A stretch of 64,000 nt of DNA from Planctomycetales bacterium (GTDB lineage: Bacteria; Planctomycetota; Planctomycetia; Planctomycetales; Planctomycetaceae). The notes beneath the pieces were generated by a model that worked only from the letters and a program-made list of their open reading frames with translations, was not told the origin of the DNA and searched no databases. Shown here piece by piece: positions 9,447-19,744 of this stretch. Made by a program: the position numbers and the translations under genes. Every line of letters begins with the position of its first letter. Within the stretch, counting starts at the first letter, position 1. The stretch is from contig JAPLOA010000087.1 of assembly GCA_026400835.1 (NCBI GenBank), positions 62,001-126,000 on the forward strand. The letters run 5' to 3'.

Positions 9447-10220
9447 ATGCGGAACAAGGTTGTTCATCCAGGTTCGTGGCGTTCGTTCGCCCTTTTCCTC
9501 AGTCTCTCCGGCTGCACGGCCCTCTCTGACTGCAAGTATGAGACGGGGCAAAAGATTCGGACCAGCCAGGCTTGGCATGAGTTCGATGGCTGCAATCAGC
9601 AGTGCTTCACCAGCGACTATCGTGATGGCTGGAAACAGGGCTATTACGACGTGGCGACCGGTGGTGATGGCAGACCGCCAGTTGTGCCGCCAAAAAAGTA
9701 CTGGAAGCCTCCTGTCTTCACCGAACATGACCCTTCTCGCCAGAACGAGTGGTACATTGGATATCAGGATGGAGCCTCATGTGCGAAGTCTCAACCAGAC
9801 TACCACTATGTTCCAACATTCATGGCGCCGACCGTGCATTCGGCGGAATATGGTCATGAAACGGTGGAAGTGATTTCTCATGGCCAGCATTCACCTTCAC
9901 CGGCCTTCGAACAGCCGATGCCGGACGCCATGGGGAATTCAGAGACACCTGCAGTTGATGCGGCTCCGGGACTAGCCCCCGCTGTAAATCCATCAGAGAA
10001 CCCTGCAGTAACGCCTGAGGCCGCACCTGATGCCCCGAAGCCAAAGGCTGACGATTACGAAAAGGATCCTGAGCCATCAAGCACTGAGCTTGAAAAGACA
10101 GAGCCCTCTGCGACCCGGAGACTTGTCGCGGGATACAAGCGACCAGCAGTGAATTATGTTGATCAGTTGGTGAGGAATGCTTCTCACAGTGCTGATCAGG
10201 AGCAGGTCGCAGGCGAATAG
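9447..10220 (+). CDS. planctomycete-type lipoprotein of the polysaccharide locus
   Basis: The likely product is 257 residues long. The ATG at 9447 is preceded by AGGAG at about 9-nt spacing and gives a signal peptide ending in a lipobox (LSLSGC). The mature part has a conserved-looking core with YRDGWKQGYYDVATGG, PPKKYWKPP and WYIGYQDGA; I recall this pattern from other planctomycete export loci, though no enzymatic function is known. The second half is low-complexity, rich in Pro, Ala and Glu, and probably an extended periplasmic or surface linker. It lies 145 bp upstream of the Wza-like gene on the same strand, so a role in polysaccharide export or surface anchoring is inferred. Confidence 0.8.
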   Translation: MRNKVVHPGSWRSFALFLSLSGCTALSDCKYETGQKIRTSQAWHEFDGCNQQCFTSDYRDGWKQGYYDVATGGDGRPPVVPPKKYWKPPVFTEHDPSRQNEWYIGYQDGASCAKSQPDYHYVPTFMAPTVHSAEYGHETVEVISHGQHSPSPAFEQPMPDAMGNSETPAVDAAPGLAPAVNPSENPAVTPEAAPDAPKPKADDYEKDPEPSSTELEKTEPSATRRLVAGYKRPAVNYVDQLVRNASHSADQEQVAGE

Positions 10221-10365
10221 CTGGCGGTCTGACTGGGGCGATCTGTTTGATCATGCTCCCGGGAATGGATTACGGCGGCATGCGATGTGTCGCTCAGACG
10301 GCGCCGAGAACGGAGTACTCATCGGGCCATCAGGAAAGTTCTGCACGGAATCAAGGATGAATACC

Positions 10366-11670
10366 ATGAAAGATAAGTCGTTAGCTGCCAGACTGCTGTC
10401 CAGAACTGTGGGCGGGATTCTTACGCTGAGTATGGCGTCATCGGTGGGGTGTCATGCAATCACTGATGTCCATGAATCGGTCCCGGCAAGTCGTCTTCCA
10501 CGACATCTTGCGGCAGAGCCAAAAGAAGGCCGCCAGGTATTCCCCTTCACCGCACTGGGGCAGGAGAAGCCGGTTTCCCACATCATCGGAGCCGGTGATC
10601 AACTCAGTGTCTATGTGTTCGGTGTACTTCCACCGGGAACGGAAGACACTCCAATCCTGCAGCGAACTCAGCCAATCAACCAGCGGTATTACCCTCCGCA
10701 TGGCAGCGTAGTCGGTGCCACAGCTGGACTTCCGGTTCTGGTGAACCAGGACGGATCCGTTGAGCTACCTTTAGTTGGCAAGGTGCAACTGAGTGGATTG
10801 ACACTTCCCGAAGCGACCACGGCCGTAAAGAACGCCTACCGCGATCAGCAGATCACCAAGGAAGAAAGCGAGAGAGTCATTGTTTCTCTCGTCACCGCGC
10901 GAGTGCATCGTATCGTTGTCCTGCGAGAAGACACACCGAATCCAGCTGTGCAGTTGGTGGCCCCCGGTCAGGTGGACCATATCCACAGAGGATCGGCTGA
11001 TGTCGTCGACCTCCCGGTTTATGAGAACGATGTTCTGCATGCCCTGTCGGTTACCGGAGGTTTGCCTGGTACAGATGCTGCTCGGGAAATCTGGGTATTC
11101 AAACGCTCTGGCCTTGTTGATCCTCGTGCAATCACGTCCGCAGAATTGCAGACGATGACAGCTTCTTACAGCGAGAGCGATGAAACCAGCAGACAAGTCG
11201 TAAGAATTCCCTTGACGGGATGCCCGGGAGAAGGGGTGTCTTTCTCCATGAAAGACGTTGTGGTCGAAGACGGAGACGTGGTGTATGTGCCTCGTCGAGA
11301 AGAATACTTCTATGTGGGTGGACTTGTTTCGGGTGCCAAGATCCCTCTGCCACGAGACCAGGACATCGACGTAATTGAGGCTGTTGCTCTGGCAAATGGT
11401 TCAGTGGGTGGACCATTGGGACAAGACGGTGGAGTTCTTTCCGGAGGTTCGCCGGGACAGATCGTTCGACCGTCCCGGGTCATCATTCTGCGAGAATTAC
11501 CGGACGGTCGCCAGTTGCCGATTCGAGTGGACCTTGCCCGAGCGATGGTGGATCAAAAAGAGCGTATCCTGATCCAGCCCAACGACGTCGTGATGCTTCA
11601 GTTCAAACCGCATCAGACGGCATTCAACTCACTCGTGAACTGGTTCAACTTCAGCGTACTGATAAACTAA
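10366..11670 (+). CDS. Wza-type outer-membrane polysaccharide export lipoprotein
   Basis: The open frame extends upstream, but AAGGA lies 8 nt before the ATG at 10366. That start gives a lipoprotein signal with the cysteine in SSVGC. The polysaccharide export domain (PF02563-like) follows, recognisable by HIIGAGDQLSVYVFG and QDGSVELPLVGKVQLSGLTL. Two SLBB-like segments come next, around ALSVTGGLPGTDA and YVGGLVSGAKIPLPRDQ. At 434 residues it is close to E. coli Wza in length. It should form the outer-membrane export channel that works with the Wzc-like kinase encoded convergently downstream. Confidence 0.88.
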   Translation: MKDKSLAARLLSRTVGGILTLSMASSVGCHAITDVHESVPASRLPRHLAAEPKEGRQVFPFTALGQEKPVSHIIGAGDQLSVYVFGVLPPGTEDTPILQRTQPINQRYYPPHGSVVGATAGLPVLVNQDGSVELPLVGKVQLSGLTLPEATTAVKNAYRDQQITKEESERVIVSLVTARVHRIVVLREDTPNPAVQLVAPGQVDHIHRGSADVVDLPVYENDVLHALSVTGGLPGTDAAREIWVFKRSGLVDPRAITSAELQTMTASYSESDETSRQVVRIPLTGCPGEGVSFSMKDVVVEDGDVVYVPRREEYFYVGGLVSGAKIPLPRDQDIDVIEAVALANGSVGGPLGQDGGVLSGGSPGQIVRPSRVIILRELPDGRQLPIRVDLARAMVDQKERILIQPNDVVMLQFKPHQTAFNSLVNWFNFSVLIN

Positions 11671-11692
11671 CCGCTGACTGATCCGGACTAAC

Positions 11693-11732
11693 AAAAAAAC
11701 GCGATGAGGGGCAAACCTTCATCGCGTTTTTG
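11693..11732. terminator. bidirectional intrinsic terminator between wza-like and wzc-like genes
   Basis: The stem ACGCGATGA/TCATCGCGT (11699-11727) is flanked by an A-tract on the left and a T-tract on the right. It therefore reads as a rho-independent terminator in both directions. It serves the plus-strand export gene ending at 11670 and the minus-strand kinase gene ending at 11757. Confidence 0.85.
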
Positions 11733-11756
11733 TATTAGAGTCTGGTACCGTCAAAT

Positions 11757-14105
11757 CTATTCGGCATTCCTTGACGAGAGCAGGGGCTTTCCAGCCGGAT
11801 CTCCCCCCTTACCGTTCTTGTCCGAGTAGTAATAGCCGTAGTATCCTCTGCGTTCAAACTCATGGCCACTACCATAAGTATTGACAACACATCCCAACAT
11901 CTTCGCATTCGCAGACCGAAGTGTCTCGACCGTATCAATAACCTGCTGGCGAGTATCGTTAGACGATCGAACAACCAGCAGCATTCCGTCAGATTTCTGC
12001 GCGACGATGACCGGATCAGAGACAGCAAGGACCGGGCCAACGTCAATAATCACCAGCTGAAACTTGGCTTTAAGTGCAACCAGTAACTCATCGAACACAG
12101 AGTTCTGCAGAAGCTCTGATGGGTCAGCAGCCCCCGTGCCCGAAGTCATCAATGTAAGATTTGCGACACCGGACGGGATGAGGACATCGTCAAGGCTGCA
12201 TTTGCCCTTCAGAACATCAGAGAGTCCTCGCTCATCAGGAACGTTAAATCTCTTATGGAACGTGGGCCTTCGCATGTCACCCTCAATCATGACAACAGAC
12301 ATGTTGAGTTTTGCGAAAGAGGCTGCAATATTGGCCAGAATCGTGGTCTTACCATCTCCTGGCAGCGGGCTCGTCGCAGAGATAACTCGGAGATTCCCGG
12401 CACGAATGTCGGTCAGCAACAAAGTGCGGAGGATTCTGAAGGACTCTCCTTCAGGGGAGTTGTCAGCAACAATTGGGAACGCGCCTTCGGTTTTGAAACC
12501 TCCCACTCTCGTGAGAATCGGCAGACCGATCGCACTGTCAATTTCAGATGATGTGCGGAAACGAGTATCGAGCTGATCAATCAGCAAGGACGCAAACAAC
12601 CCTGCAACCAATCCGATCATCATCCCACCAACCCCGCACAGAGCCAGGCTTGGCCAAATCTCGACACCTTTACGAGGTGACTCTAGAAGCTCATGAATGT
12701 AGCCATGCATTCCCGAGGCCACGTCGAGCCCCCTCAATTGTTCAACCAGCCCATCGAACAAAGTCTGCGTTCGATCAACCCTCGACTTAATCATACCTTC
12801 CTTAAGTTCATACTCTACAAGCTGTCGAGCGAGTCTTTCAGCGTCGTTCATCTTGGTAGTCAGCTCAACACGAGTCTCCGAAATCTCCGTTGCATCTTTT
12901 TCGAGGAACGCAATGTATGCTGACAGCAGCCCGCGCGGGGTGAGTTCAACGGCTTCAAGGCTTGGCTTGAGACCCTTTTCACGCTCGGCAAGCTTTTCTG
13001 AAATGTATTGGATCTGGTCTTCAAGCTTCTTCACATCCGGGTGCCTCCCACCCAGATCGGCTTTCATCTTTCTCAGATCCGTTTCCATGACAATCAGGTC
13101 GCTGGTAAGACGAGCCTGCTCATTACGGTCAGCCTGACCTGAAAGAAAATCCGTTCCTCTGGCCGCATTCGACTGCATGCCAGAAAAGATTCCAAGTCGC
13201 GTCAGACTCTCCGTGTCAATGATCCCGAGATCCTCTATAAGAATCTGTCCTTCTTCGCCCTTACTGGCCAGCACTGCCTTCGCCTTTTCGAGTCGAGAGC
13301 GAATGGCCGATTCCTGAATATCCAGCTCCAGAAGTTCTTCGTGCAGCTTACGATATCCCTCGACATACATGTTCCCGCTGTTTTCACCCTGATAAAGAAC
13401 AGGGGCGTTTTGCCGGGCATTGATGAACTCCTGTTGAACTTCCGACAATTCCTTCTCAAGGCTGTCGCGAGCTTCTTCGACGAGCAAATTCGCTTCCGAC
13501 ATCGCCTTGGAAAGTTGCTCATTCAGGAAGAGCTGGTACTCAACCACGATACCCTCAAGCACCAGACGTGCATCCTCGGCATCGGTGTGCTCAAAGCGAA
13601 TCGCCAGACTTCGTGCATCTTTCGCTGTGCCTTCACCACCACGACTGAGCTTCAGGTGGTCGATGACGTAATCCGCGGCATCACTGTTCTTGCCGGCGAT
13701 TTGTTCCAGAATCGATGGCAACTCTGTCAGATCGTGACGCTTTAACGCTCCCTCAACAATGCGACGACTGCGAACGACCTCCATATGGTTTGCGAGCACA
13801 TCCTCGTCAACCATGCTCTCGCCCTTGCTGTCGCCAGAGGCCAATGTGGGGTCTCGCTGGCTGACAAGTACCTTGGCGCTGGATTCATACCAGACTCTTG
13901 CTTTTGACCAATAGAGCGACGCGAGTGCCAATCCAAGGCTCATCGCGCCAAGAATGACCCACCTCTGACGAACCAGAATCTCAGAAATCTTCAGCGATGG
14001 TTGCGACTGCGCGGAGTCGGCAAAAACCACCTGACTGACTCGCTTCTCACCAGACTGAGATGACTTTGACGAACCCTTCATCGTATACTTTCTGGCCGAA
14101 TCCAT
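11757..14105 (-). CDS. Wzc-type chain-length determinant/tyrosine autokinase
   Basis: This 782-residue inner-membrane protein has the Wzc layout. An N-terminal Wzz domain has a membrane helix near residues 50-68. A long coiled-coil periplasmic region follows (residues about 170-440), then a second membrane helix around residues 495-520. The C-terminal bacterial tyrosine kinase domain has Walker A (GDGKTT, about 583-588), Walker A' (IEGDMRRP) and Walker B (LVIIDVGP). The tail carries a tyrosine cluster, RRGYYGYYYSDK, the expected autophosphorylation site. It would control chain length and export of the polymer. It is unusual in facing its Wza partner tail to tail. Confidence 0.92.
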   Translation of the reverse strand: MDSARKYTMKGSSKSSQSGEKRVSQVVFADSAQSQPSLKISEILVRQRWVILGAMSLGLALASLYWSKARVWYESSAKVLVSQRDPTLASGDSKGESMVDEDVLANHMEVVRSRRIVEGALKRHDLTELPSILEQIAGKNSDAADYVIDHLKLSRGGEGTAKDARSLAIRFEHTDAEDARLVLEGIVVEYQLFLNEQLSKAMSEANLLVEEARDSLEKELSEVQQEFINARQNAPVLYQGENSGNMYVEGYRKLHEELLELDIQESAIRSRLEKAKAVLASKGEEGQILIEDLGIIDTESLTRLGIFSGMQSNAARGTDFLSGQADRNEQARLTSDLIVMETDLRKMKADLGGRHPDVKKLEDQIQYISEKLAEREKGLKPSLEAVELTPRGLLSAYIAFLEKDATEISETRVELTTKMNDAERLARQLVEYELKEGMIKSRVDRTQTLFDGLVEQLRGLDVASGMHGYIHELLESPRKGVEIWPSLALCGVGGMMIGLVAGLFASLLIDQLDTRFRTSSEIDSAIGLPILTRVGGFKTEGAFPIVADNSPEGESFRILRTLLLTDIRAGNLRVISATSPLPGDGKTTILANIAASFAKLNMSVVMIEGDMRRPTFHKRFNVPDERGLSDVLKGKCSLDDVLIPSGVANLTLMTSGTGAADPSELLQNSVFDELLVALKAKFQLVIIDVGPVLAVSDPVIVAQKSDGMLLVVRSSNDTRQQVIDTVETLRSANAKMLGCVVNTYGSGHEFERRGYYGYYYSDKNGKGGDPAGKPLLSSRNAE

Positions 14106-14724
14106 CGGACACTTTAGCCGGCTGATCTTCCTGATGTTTTACTAAAAATGCCTCGACTTCGAGCAACCTGTTGTTGGGAACGCCGGATCCCAGGAATGCA
14201 CAAGCAGTGCAGTGCATACTGTCAACGTTTCTCGACGAGGTCCGAAGGCCGTTCACGCCTGACGACGCAATGCGCACTTCTGTGCTTAGTGTGCTGTTTT
14301 TACGTTTTTATTGCTATACCAGTCGACGAATTACCCGCCACAACAACTATTTGAGACGTCGCCGAGGCAATTCAGTAACGCGGGGGTGAATAAAACAAGC
14401 GATTGCGAACGGGGGCTATGCAAAACATGGGCGACATAGTGTGCCTCCGATGCTGGTGGTTTGACGAAAAATGACTTGTGACTGTATGTCGAGCCTCTAG
14501 AATCCCCCAAAAGTCGTGTTTGTCCATTGAACAAACATTTCCCCGACGCAAGTCGTTCAATCAAAGGATCTTACGCAGACTGAAGTCTAACGACTTTCAC
14601 TGCGTGATGGTCACGCCAGCCGCCGGATCCGTTCGCACTTGACAATTTCTTGTGGTTGCATCTGACACCTGGTTCCAACGGCTAAGGTCGCTCTTCGCAT
14701 TTAGTATCCTCGGAGTTGTTCTTT
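14106..14724. other. divergent intergenic region between kinase and dehydrogenase genes
   Basis: This is a 619-bp non-coding stretch. A TTGACA at 14639-14644 could be a -35 element for the downstream dehydrogenase, but no good -10 follows. No gene or long repeat is visible. Confidence 0.4.
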
Positions 14725-15828
14725 ATGAAAGCCATTGCAGTCCGTCCGGGCACTCCCGACAGTGTTCATCTCGCCGACCTTGCTAAACCGTCGGTGGCCG
14801 ATGTGCCAAACGGGACAGGTGTCCTGGTTCGGGTACTTAAAGTGGGCGTGGATGCGACTGACCGAGAAATTAATGACGCGCTTTACGGGAATGCTCCTCC
14901 CGGATACGACTTCCTCGTGATTGGGCATGAATGTTTCGGAATCGTGGAGGAGGTCGGCCCTAACGTAAAGAAGGTGAAAGCCGGCGATTACGTGACCTGT
15001 ACCGTGCGACGTCCAGGAAGCTCAATTTACGACCAGATCGGGCGATCCGACATTACCAGCGAGGAGCAATACTACGAACGTGGAATCAACCTCCGTCACG
15101 GCTACCTGACGGAGTACTTCGTCGACGACGAAGAGTTTGTCGTAAGGATGCCGGTGGGTCTGAAGCACTTGCATGTACTCGCCGAACCCATGAGCTGCGC
15201 AGCGAAAGCTGTTGAGCAGGCCTTTCTGGCTCAACGCCGCTTACAGGTTTGGCAGCCAAAACGCGCGTGGGTGACTGGCGCGGGCCAGATTGGCCTTCTG
15301 TCAACTTTGGTGCTGCGTTTACGTGGCCTTGAGGTCTTCACGTTGGCTCGTGGGCGGAAACCAAATCTAAAGGCTGAGATCGCCGAGGGTTTGGGAGCAA
15401 CCTACATCAGTACCGGCGACCAGACTCTGCCGGAGATCGCCGCGAAGTACGGTAAGCCTGACCTGATTATCGAAGCGACCGGCAACAGTGCGATCGCTTT
15501 CGAGGCGATGCAGGTTCTCGGCCACAACGGCTGCATCGTCTGGACCAGCATCACCGGCGGTCAACGAAAGGTCGAAGTGCCCGGTGACCACATCAATCTG
15601 AACTGGGTTCTGGGAAATAAGTTGTTGGTGGGTTCCGTAAATGCCAACTTTCGACATTTCGAATCCGGAATCGCGGATCTGGCTTTGGGCGAAGTAACCT
15701 ATCCCGGTGTCATTCAGAAAATCCTGACGACTCCCGTGAAAGGTCTCGATAACTACAAAGAGATGATGCGACTGCTCGTTGAAGATCGAGATGCCCTGAA
15801 GGTCTACGTGGAAGTGGCTGAGGGCTAG
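14725..15828 (+). CDS. glucose 1-dehydrogenase-like medium-chain alcohol dehydrogenase
   Basis: This 367-residue zinc-type MDR protein resembles the glucose dehydrogenases known from archaea. The GHECFG motif around residue 70 corresponds to the zinc-site region. The segment [24 protein letters not shown] is typical of the glucose dehydrogenase branch. A Rossmann motif TGAGQIGLL lies near residue 185. It probably oxidises an aldose with NAD(P). The ATG at 14725 has GGAG nine bases upstream; the frame also allows a TTG at 14716. No sugar operon surrounds it. Confidence 0.85.
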   Translation: MKAIAVRPGTPDSVHLADLAKPSVADVPNGTGVLVRVLKVGVDATDREINDALYGNAPPGYDFLVIGHECFGIVEEVGPNVKKVKAGDYVTCTVRRPGSSIYDQIGRSDITSEEQYYERGINLRHGYLTEYFVDDEEFVVRMPVGLKHLHVLAEPMSCAAKAVEQAFLAQRRLQVWQPKRAWVTGAGQIGLLSTLVLRLRGLEVFTLARGRKPNLKAEIAEGLGATYISTGDQTLPEIAAKYGKPDLIIEATGNSAIAFEAMQVLGHNGCIVWTSITGGQRKVEVPGDHINLNWVLGNKLLVGSVNANFRHFESGIADLALGEVTYPGVIQKILTTPVKGLDNYKEMMRLLVEDRDALKVYVEVAEG

Positions 15829-15994
15829 GCCACTTCGCACAGGAGGCCTGCTCCCTGATGTCGCACCAAGGCGGCTGAGACTGCAACTCGACGTTCCGTA
15901 AAGGCATCCCGGATTGCCTCGAATCATCTGCGGCTTCGAAACCCATGATCGATTCAAGGCAATGCCGGCTGGGGATGCCTGCGGTTTCCGGGGA

Positions 15995-17245
15995 TCACTT
16001 TGCGTTGAGGAACAGCCGGAGGCGATTCAGGGCCGTTCGAGCCGCTCGTTGGCGGAAGATCGCGAGATTTCCGGACATGGTTGTATCGAAAATCTGAAAC
16101 ATCCCCCGCCCCGCAATCGCCACTGATCCTCGACGCAACGTCACTCCGGATTCAGAAACAACATCTTCGTGCGGTGATGACAGCAACAAATAATCGACGG
16201 ACTGGTTCTGAAGGACATCACGGGCAACCCATGCTGCAATTGCTGGCCATTCTGTCGCGTCTGCGACGGCCTGCGGGTTACTGTCGGATAATGTCATAGC
16301 AGACTGACTCCAGCAGCCAGTGATCACACGAGCCTCCTGCACGACCGCACTGAGCGCGGGATGCTCGGTCATCCAGAGAGCCATCAAACCACCGGTGGTC
16401 GAACCTTCCACCAAGCCAATTTGCAATCGGCGATTTGTCAGCAACTCCGCCACAACTTCATGCAGTTCGGCATTTCCTTCGGCGTAGACCGTTTCTCCCA
16501 AACGCTCGTGAATTAACCGCATTGTGTCTTCACACATGACTTCTGCTGCGTCTTTTGATGTTGCACGAGCGGTCACCCACAGAGAAATCACAGCTTCGCT
16601 GGCTGTAATGCCGACTTCCGGATTCCGTCCACGCGCTGTTAAATCTCCCAGCAAACGTTCGGCTTCCGATTCCCCGTAGCCGAATGTCCGGATGACTCGA
16701 CGACACATCACCATGCTGCTGTCCAGCAGATGAGGCTGAATCTGTCGTTCATACATCGGACGCATCTCAGCCGGGACGCCAGGCATCGCGGCCAATAAAC
16801 AGGAGTGTCCCGTCGACGATTCTACTCGCATCAGAATCCCGGGAGCCGTTCCGCAACTGTTGGGCAGTGCCTGCGATTTCTCCGGACGATCCGCCTGGCG
16901 ATGATTTCGTTCCGGCATGATTTTTCCCCGAGCCACGAACAAAGCTTCAATCTGCTGCAATGATTCCGCATCACGGACGAGCGGCTGCTGAAAAGCTTCT
17001 GCCAGCGCGTCACGAGTAATGTCGTCGAGGGTTGGCCCAAGCCCACCGGTAATCAGCACGACTCGAGCGCGCTCTGCAGCCGCGCGGAACTCGTTGACTA
17101 TTGCATTCATATCATCAGAAAGTGTTGTGTGTCGCGAAACGGTCCAGCCGAGCGATTCCAGTTCGCGACTGAGCCACTGACTGTTGGTGTCGAGCTTGGA
17201 TCCGCAGGTCAGTTCTGAACCGATGGCAATGATTTCAGCTTGCAT
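15995..17245 (-). CDS. cinA: CinA family protein with degraded amidase motif
   Basis: From the ATG at 17245 the product is 416 residues, the normal CinA length. The N-terminal MoCF/COG1058 domain is well conserved: IGSELT, DTNSQWLSREL and LITGGLGPTLDDITRDAL. The C-terminal domain aligns with nicotinamide-nucleotide amidohydrolase (PncC). However, the catalytic ESCTGG motif reads EGSTTGG at residues 280-286, and the downstream block with the catalytic lysine is not recognisable. The N-terminal activity (ADP-ribose pyrophosphatase in known CinA) may be retained while the amidase is doubtful. The frame extends upstream to 17329, but those residues are outside the family. Confidence 0.85.
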   Translation of the reverse strand: MQAEIIAIGSELTCGSKLDTNSQWLSRELESLGWTVSRHTTLSDDMNAIVNEFRAAAERARVVLITGGLGPTLDDITRDALAEAFQQPLVRDAESLQQIEALFVARGKIMPERNHRQADRPEKSQALPNSCGTAPGILMRVESSTGHSCLLAAMPGVPAEMRPMYERQIQPHLLDSSMVMCRRVIRTFGYGESEAERLLGDLTARGRNPEVGITASEAVISLWVTARATSKDAAEVMCEDTMRLIHERLGETVYAEGNAELHEVVAELLTNRRLQIGLVEGSTTGGLMALWMTEHPALSAVVQEARVITGCWSQSAMTLSDSNPQAVADATEWPAIAAWVARDVLQNQSVDYLLLSSPHEDVVSESGVTLRRGSVAIAGRGMFQIFDTTMSGNLAIFRQRAARTALNRLRLFLNAK

Positions 17246-17434
17246 GAGATTCGGTAATGCCGGATAAGAGGAGATAAGACTGAGTTGGGTGATGGAGTTC
17301 TGAAACACAGGCCATACGCATGTGCACATTAAGGCCTGTTGTTGGGGAACCAGAACGAGAAGTGGTGCAGGAGTTAGTGGACCACCGGGGTGAACCCGTA
17401 TGGGGAAAGAGAGTCACGATTGTGGCCTGGCTGT

Positions 17435-17683
17435 TTACAGCGAAACACTTCTTTCCCGCGGATGGAGGCATTCCTGCTCGGCTTTGCGCATTACGAGAGC
17501 CATCTTGTTGACGGCGTCCAGCATGCTGCGAACCTGACCATGCAGTGGCACCAGAAAATCGTCCTCGACCTTCTGACTGATGGGATCGTTCCACGATTCT
17601 TTCGTCGCCATCCAGGACGCCTCCAGTTGTTTCAGCGCGTCCTCCAGTCTTGCAGCCGGGCTGATGAAGTCGACTCGTTTCAT
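17435..17683 (-). CDS. small conserved-looking helical protein downstream of nadE
   Basis: This 82-residue, charged, mostly helical protein (AARLEDALKQLEASW..., then FLVPLHGQVRSMLDAVNKMA) has no signal peptide or membrane segment. It lies 75 bp downstream of the NAD synthetase gene on the same strand, so it may be co-transcribed. Its codon use and even amino-acid composition look like a real gene. I do not recognise a family, and the ribosome binding site (AGAAAG) is weak. Confidence 0.6.
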   Translation of the reverse strand: MKRVDFISPAARLEDALKQLEASWMATKESWNDPISQKVEDDFLVPLHGQVRSMLDAVNKMALVMRKAEQECLHPRERSVSL

Positions 17684-17758
17684 GGATATGTGCTTTCTGA
17701 AATAGATGGAAGATCCGCGTCACTCTACGGTAAACGAGCAACCTCGAAAACCACCGCT

Positions 17759-19744
17759 CTATCGTCCGCCAAGGCGGCTCAATTCGTAACGAAACGCGCC
17801 AGACAAGATTGGAAATCGGCACCACGTCTTGGGATCAAGATTTTTGTCGTCCACATGAAACGACGGAGCATACCGTTCTCGCTTCCACTGGTTTCGCGAC
17901 CATAACGTGAAAAATCGGCGGACCCATTCGGACAGTTGAGCAGAGGAATATCGAGCAGGGCTCTGCGTCGCGGATTCTCGCAACAAAGTTTCGAGGACCT
18001 CCGCCGGGCTTAACTTGTCGCGAATCGCCAGTCGCTCGATGTGATCCAAAACGGGATAAGGCATCAGGTCGCCTTCATCTGTCTGCTCATATTCCGAAGG
18101 CCGCAGCTCCGCCGTGGGCTGTTGAGCATTCACATAGTTGAGTGTTGGAACGGCCGCAACACCTGCAGATCCCTCCGCCTCAAACTGTCGCAGCCACTCG
18201 CGCAGAAACGCCTTGTCGATGCCGGCGACGGGGCTCAATCCGCCAGAGGTATCTCCGTCCATCGTGGCGTATCCGACCGCGGCTTCCGAGCGATTACTGG
18301 TGGAAAGCAACAGCGCATTGCGAATATTGGTGAGCAGCCAAACAGATGGCGAACGAGTTCGAGCCTGAATATTTTGCAGAGCAATGTCGTCCGTCTGCCA
18401 TGTCAATTTTCGACCAATGGCCGACTCGATCGCCCCCGTATAGAGCTGAACGATCTGATCAACATCAATCTCAAGAAATGCACCGCCAACACCAGTCGTG
18501 ACTTTCTCTGCGGCGGTGCGAGTCACATCGGAACTGTTTCGGGTGCTTTGATAAACTCCGGCAAACATCAGCTTCATCAGGTCATCGATGCCTTTCGCAT
18601 CGTTGATGCCCGGGATATACGATAGTTTCGCGCGGAGACCGGAAATCCCGAGTTCGGCCAGTCCCAACTCCGCCATACTGCGGATAAGAACAGCACAGGC
18701 CGATGAGTCCGCTCCGCCACTCATGCTGACGACAAATCCAAACGAACGACTCTTCCGAAGATAGTCGAACAGACCCAACGCGACCGCTTGAGTGAACTCA
18801 TCGTATCGCGTTGGCGTTGACAGATACCGTGGCGAGTCAAAATCGCTTTCCACTTCCGCAAATCGACCAGGAATGGTCACGATCCGATCAAAAATATTCT
18901 GCGAGACGTCAGCCGTCATGGAGTGAATGCTGGCTCGGCGAGTCCTGCTGAGTTCCACATCGACATCTGCGACGGTGACATCCACATCCGCAAAGAGAAA
19001 GCGCTTTCCGGCGGCGATCAGATCTCCGCACGAGGCAATCAAAGCACCGCCGTCGTAGATTGCTCGGCCCGATTCATTGCCGCACTGATTGGCGTAAACA
19101 TAGCTGACGCCAAAGGATCGTGATCCCTCCAGGACAAAGCGTTTGCGAATCTCATGCTTTCCAAACGCAAAGTGACTCGCGCTGGGATTCAGAATAATAT
19201 CGACACCGCATTCGGCCATGCGATTGCCGGGTCTTCCGGCGACCCAGGCATCCTCGCAGATCTCAAAACCAATGCGGACACCATCGCATTCGAACAACAA
19301 ATCGCCGATCGGCCAACATCGACCTTCATGATGATATTCGCTGGTCACCTCCGCTGGCCATGGTCGGAACCAGCGAGGCTCATAATGGAGTCCATCGCCA
19401 GCCAGATGTTGCTTGGCGACGAATCCGGCAATCTGTCCGTGCGACAAGACACAGGCCGTATTATAAACGCCATTGGTGATAAACAACGGCAAACCCACCG
19501 AGACGATCATGCCCTCGGTTTCCGGAGCAATCTTCTCCAGCATGTCCCAGGCTGTTTGCCAGACGTGCGGGGCAAGAAACATGTCTTCGCAGCCATAGCC
19601 GGTGATACACAACTCGGGAAGGCACAGCACATGGACCTGCTGCTCGCGAGCCGTACGGATAGCTTCGAGGATTCTTTGAGTATTCCCGTCCCAGTCCAGC
19701 GGCGTTTGGTTAAGAATCCCCGCGCCCAGTCGAATTCGCTTCAT
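17759..19744 (-). CDS. nadE: glutamine-hydrolysing NAD(+) synthetase
   Basis: This 661-residue, two-domain cytosolic enzyme makes the last step of NAD synthesis, amidating deamido-NAD with glutamine nitrogen and ATP. The N-terminal nitrilase-type glutaminase domain has the Glu-Lys-Cys triad at E44 (LPELCITGYG), K111 (VAKQHL) and C163 (FEICEDAW). The C-terminal synthetase domain has the ATP-pyrophosphatase loop SGGADSS (342-348), and its later TSNRSEAAVGY and GDTSGGLSP motifs are intact. A GGAAG ribosome binding site lies five bases before the ATG. The length matches bacterial glutamine-dependent NadE. Confidence 0.95.
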   Translation of the reverse strand: MKRIRLGAGILNQTPLDWDGNTQRILEAIRTAREQQVHVLCLPELCITGYGCEDMFLAPHVWQTAWDMLEKIAPETEGMIVSVGLPLFITNGVYNTACVLSHGQIAGFVAKQHLAGDGLHYEPRWFRPWPAEVTSEYHHEGRCWPIGDLLFECDGVRIGFEICEDAWVAGRPGNRMAECGVDIILNPSASHFAFGKHEIRKRFVLEGSRSFGVSYVYANQCGNESGRAIYDGGALIASCGDLIAAGKRFLFADVDVTVADVDVELSRTRRASIHSMTADVSQNIFDRIVTIPGRFAEVESDFDSPRYLSTPTRYDEFTQAVALGLFDYLRKSRSFGFVVSMSGGADSSACAVLIRSMAELGLAELGISGLRAKLSYIPGINDAKGIDDLMKLMFAGVYQSTRNSSDVTRTAAEKVTTGVGGAFLEIDVDQIVQLYTGAIESAIGRKLTWQTDDIALQNIQARTRSPSVWLLTNIRNALLLSTSNRSEAAVGYATMDGDTSGGLSPVAGIDKAFLREWLRQFEAEGSAGVAAVPTLNYVNAQQPTAELRPSEYEQTDEGDLMPYPVLDHIERLAIRDKLSPAEVLETLLRESATQSPARYSSAQLSEWVRRFFTLWSRNQWKRERYAPSFHVDDKNLDPKTWCRFPILSGAFRYELSRLGGR

